DNA from: Drosophila miranda
Taxonomy: Eukaryota > Arthropoda > Insecta > Diptera > Drosophilidae
Reading direction: 5' to 3'
Length of the DNA: 64,000 bases
NCBI RefSeq assembly: GCF_003369915.1
Contig: NC_046677.1
Coordinates: forward strand, 13,888,001 to 13,952,000
How positions within the stretch are numbered: the first letter of the stretch is position 1; each line of letters opens with the position of its first letter. Under the pieces are notes generated by a model. The model ran no database searches and had not been told where the DNA came from. It saw only the letters and a program-made list of their open reading frames with translations. Position numbers and translations under genes: made by a program. Of the stretch, positions 60,802 to 64,000 are shown in pieces.

Positions 60802-62727
60802 ATGAAAGTTTTCGTAAGTACAATAGAAATAGCTGAATCAATCTAAAATCTTATCAATCAGAAGGGAAGAAATTTGAATGCAAATCTTAATTGCGGTGAA
60901 TTAATCGGATCGAGAGCATGTCAATTGGCGTGGGAATTCTGGAAAAGACATAGAATTGTAGAGGACTCCCACATATATTACATATAATTCCGATTTAAAC
61001 TAATTTTTGCATAATAATAATAATAATTACGGCTTGAGCACATACTGGGAATTGTTAGTGGTTGGATGTGAATTATGCTGTTTATATATGGCTTGGGCAC
61101 CCCACTTCTTACTATGCATAAGATTGCAAATAGATTTCTTAACATGGGCTACAGCCACTTCCTAGAGCACAAAAAACGGTTATATGGCATAAGACAAAGC
61201 CGGAATGGCGGTGAATGACAAACTTCAACTTGAACCATATGGGTACTCGTACTAAGCGGCTCATAAATGAACGATCATAATTTGAGTGCCGGCCACGTCT
61301 AGCAAACGGCAAAAACAGCAGGCCGGGCCAACTGATCAATTAATAGACGACTACAGGTGCACTCGAAGAGCTGCTCCAGACGCTGACAGCGCCGACTGCG
61401 CCGACTGCGCGACTGCGCATGCGTGACATGACGCAAGCCGCAAGTCGGACGCGACATATTGTCAGGTTCGCAATCGTTAAAGAGAGGGGAAGTTGGCGCA
61501 GTGGGGGCTGGGCGTAGCTCTGCAGTGCATTGCCTATGCGCTGCACGTTCGAATTTCACCTGACCATTTGAATCGCAAAGGAGGGCGATGAGACGACCAT
61601 CAAGTGGGCGTCATATCACAGTCACTTTCTAATGCGATTGGGTAATCGATCGATCACTCCAAAAGGGGCATAAAATAGTCGGTTTTGTTGGCTAATACGA
61701 GTACCCATTTCGAAGATGCAAAAGAACCCTTTGAAGCGGATAATACTCGTACTTCTGGGCAAAATCAGATTATAAGTAAACGAAATTTGTAAGAGGATAG
61801 GATAGGGCTAGGACACTGCTAGGATATCGCTATGAATCGTCCCTTACTTATTCCCACATCCATCCATCCCGTTTGTAGATCTGCCTAGCCGCCCTGCTGG
61901 TGGCATCCGCCTGCGCCAGCAAAACCGAAGGCGAGAAGGTGCCTCTGGAGAAGAAACTGGACAAGCGCGGCCTGCTCGACCTGGGATACGGCTACGGCCA
62001 CGCCGGTCTGGATGTCGGCTATCTGGGACACGGTTCCATTGCCGGACATGGCTATGGCCATGGCTATGGACTGACTGGACACTCTGCTCCCGCCGCCATT
62101 GCCGTGGGACACAGCGGCCCCGCCTACTCCATTGGACACAGCGGCCCCGCTGTTGCCGTCCACCACGCCCCCGCTCCTTATGTGATCAGCAAGCAGGCCG
62201 ATGTGCACAAGACCATCACTATCACCAAGGGCATCCCAGTACCAGTGCACGTGGACCGCCCCTATCCTGTTGTGCACGAGAAGCGCGTGCCTGTCGAAGT
62301 CAAGGTTCCGGTGCCTCAGCCCTACGAAGTGATCCGAAAGGTGCCAGTCACCGTCAAGGAGTACGTGAAGGTCCCTGTCCCGGTGCCCCAGCCCTACGAG
62401 GTTATCCGCCACGAGAAATACCCTGTCCATGTGCCAGTCGATCGTCCAGTTCCCGTTGAGGTGCCAAGGCCGTACCCCGTTCCAGTGGCCAAGCCCTATC
62501 CGGTGTACGTGGAGAAGGCCGTCAAGGTGGCCGTTCCCGTCCAGGTCGACCGCCCGTACCCAGTTTACGTGAAGGTGCCAGTCGTCTCCCACTCCGTGGT
62601 GAAGCACGCCCCCACCGTTGCAGTCAGCAGCTATCCCGTGCACGGCTATCCCGTCAGCAGCTACCCAGCGAGCAGCTACGGCCACGACTCCTCCGTCTAC
62701 GCCGACCACTCTGGCTACCACAAATAA
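60802..62727 (+). CDS. Vajk-type cuticular protein (Val/Pro/Tyr/His-rich, secreted)
   Basis: Probable structural protein of the cuticle. Vajk genes are known residents of the Drosophila Nimrod cluster. A non-coding exon ends at 60,503; exon 2 (60775-60813) carries the ATG and four codons M-K-V-F; exon 3 (61879-62727) holds the rest, total 286 residues. The four-residue first coding exon followed by a phase-0 intron inside the signal peptide is typical of insect cuticle protein genes. The mature protein has a Gly/His/Tyr region (GYGHA, GHGYG), then a long Pro/Val-rich region with repeats such as [11 protein letters not shown] and DRPYPVYVK, and a Ser/Tyr-rich end. No cysteines after the signal peptide, no chitin-binding R&R motif. 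I cannot say which vajk paralogue it is. AATAAA near 63,155 is a possible poly(A) signal. Confidence 0.85.
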
Positions 62728-64000
62728 GCGGATTCAGGGCGACCGAGCGATCCATTGGAGCAAGCGGACCTTCAAGAAATGAGCGGAAGGAAATTTAGCC
62801 ACATTTTCAATTAAATTCTACTCTCACACGGTCTCTGCTCCCACACCCACTCCAACTGTCTGCCCCCGCAAAACACAACAAAACAAACCCTAGGAAGATG
62901 CACTTCCGCCCTGCCACTCTCTGTAGCTTTTAAGACGAACAAAAATGCCTTTTGTAAATTATTTCCAATCCAGCCATCCAATGGAAGCAGTTGTGTTGGA
63001 TGAGTGTCCCGTTTAGGGTAAACAGCAGCTAAATGTTCGTAAATTCCCATATTTATGGACATTTTAGCTGTCACGTTTATCAGTGAAAGGTTTCAACGCA
63101 CAATGAATTGAATAGACAGCAACTGAAATACACATGTGACAATCGTTTAAGGATAAATAAAATAAATCGTATAAAATACTATTTCATTGTTTTATCACTG
63201 GCAATTCGTGCCGATGGTTGGCTTTTGGAAATAATCCAGCATCTAAAATCCTATTTTCCAATATCTTGTATATATATTTTGTAAATAAAGAAAATATTGT
63301 TTTAAACGGATTGTTTTCTTGTGAATGAATTTAGACATATTTGGCACCGAAAGAACTAAAAGTTTGGATCGAGGAGAATTAATTTGGAGCCATGTATAGT
63401 TTCAGTTGGTTTGTGGACAGTTCAAAGTAGCATTGAGGAAACATATTGAAGAGGAAAATGGCAAAGCAATGGTGTATTGTTGGAGGCTTTATAAAGTGAA
63501 TTTAAAACCATATTCACGATGCTTTGCATAGTTAAGAAAGGTAGTAACAAGAAAGAACAGATGACATTATTCGTAAAATCATTCCATTGTTGGATTTCAA
63601 TATCCTTTAAAATAATACCATTTTGGGTAATTAATTTAGTACCTTTTGAATTGAATGAGTTCAGGGTGTTTAATGCCATACTCCATCATTGCACACATAA
63701 TACATATACTTAGTGTCCCTGTGATGCTCTTTGACATTTAACAATTGTAATCTGCTCACATTGCCAGTCACTTTGGATGACATGACCCAAATTAGCAACG
63801 GATTCGCATTCGATCGGAAGGAATCGCAAGTTGCTACCTCACTCAATAATCCATCACGGGTCAAAAATGTAAATGACACCAGAGATTACCTCTGATGTGC
63901 TCGCGTAGCTGGGACCAGAGACGCCGAGACACGTGCAAGGTCGCACAGAGAAGCCACTGCTGAAGATGACGATCCATTCACCAGTCGACGTCAGGGCACT
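62728..64000. other. 3' flank of the vajk-type gene and right edge, no gene recognised
   Basis: AT-rich DNA with AATAAA near 63,155 and 63,285. The last 150 bp (from about 63,895) turn GC-richer and could be the edge of an unseen gene or repeat. I cannot identify it. Confidence 0.45.

Overview
The window is nuclear DNA from a fruit fly. It has long AT-rich intergenic stretches, short GT-AG introns, CAG/CTG-type low complexity and INE-1-like repeat debris. Its gene content matches the rickets plus Nimrod-cluster interval that lies at 34E on chromosome arm 2L (Muller element B) in Drosophila melanogaster. Divergence from what I remember of melanogaster proteins, together with frequent ACTCGTA-type motifs, suggests another species, possibly of the obscura group. 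The species call is inference.

Layout. 1-14,825: no convincing gene; upstream DNA of rickets with microsatellites and an old INE-1-like fragment. 14,826-25,723 (+): rickets (rk, the bursicon receptor LGR2) in 14 coding exons. 26,493-49,733: a dense block of Nimrod genes in the order NimC2(-), NimC1(+), NimB5(-), NimB4(+), NimB3(+), NimB2(+), NimB1(-), then a small single-pass membrane protein gene (+), then NimA(-). A dead Tc1/mariner-type element sits between NimB2 and NimB1. 52,167-53,100 (-): a gene carrying only the C-terminal part of an angiotensin-converting-enzyme-like (M2) domain. 53,101-60,395: no gene seen. 60,396-62,727 (+): a vajk-type cuticular protein gene with a clear TATA box. 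62,728-64,000: no gene seen.

The Nimrod genes are paralogous phagocytosis or immune proteins. Each has a signal peptide, a CCxGY-type motif, and tandem six-cysteine NIM repeats. NimC1, NimC2 and NimA add a transmembrane helix and a cytoplasmic tail, while the NimB proteins lack one and should be secreted. Naming rests on order, length (compared with remembered melanogaster lengths) and architecture. The NimB names are mutually consistent: the 120-residue member sits in the middle, as NimB3 should.

Three conserved genes (rk, NimB3, NimA) each contain exactly one single-base deletion that breaks the frame. All three are repaired by one extra base and all leave normal coding sequence downstream. 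The simplest reading is sequencing or assembly error, so these loci should not be called pseudogenes without checking raw reads. The most interesting biological leads are the ACE C-terminal-only gene, the unknown small membrane protein between NimB1 and NimA, signalling-type motifs in the NimC2 and NimA tails, and GATA-type sites upstream of six of the Nimrod genes.
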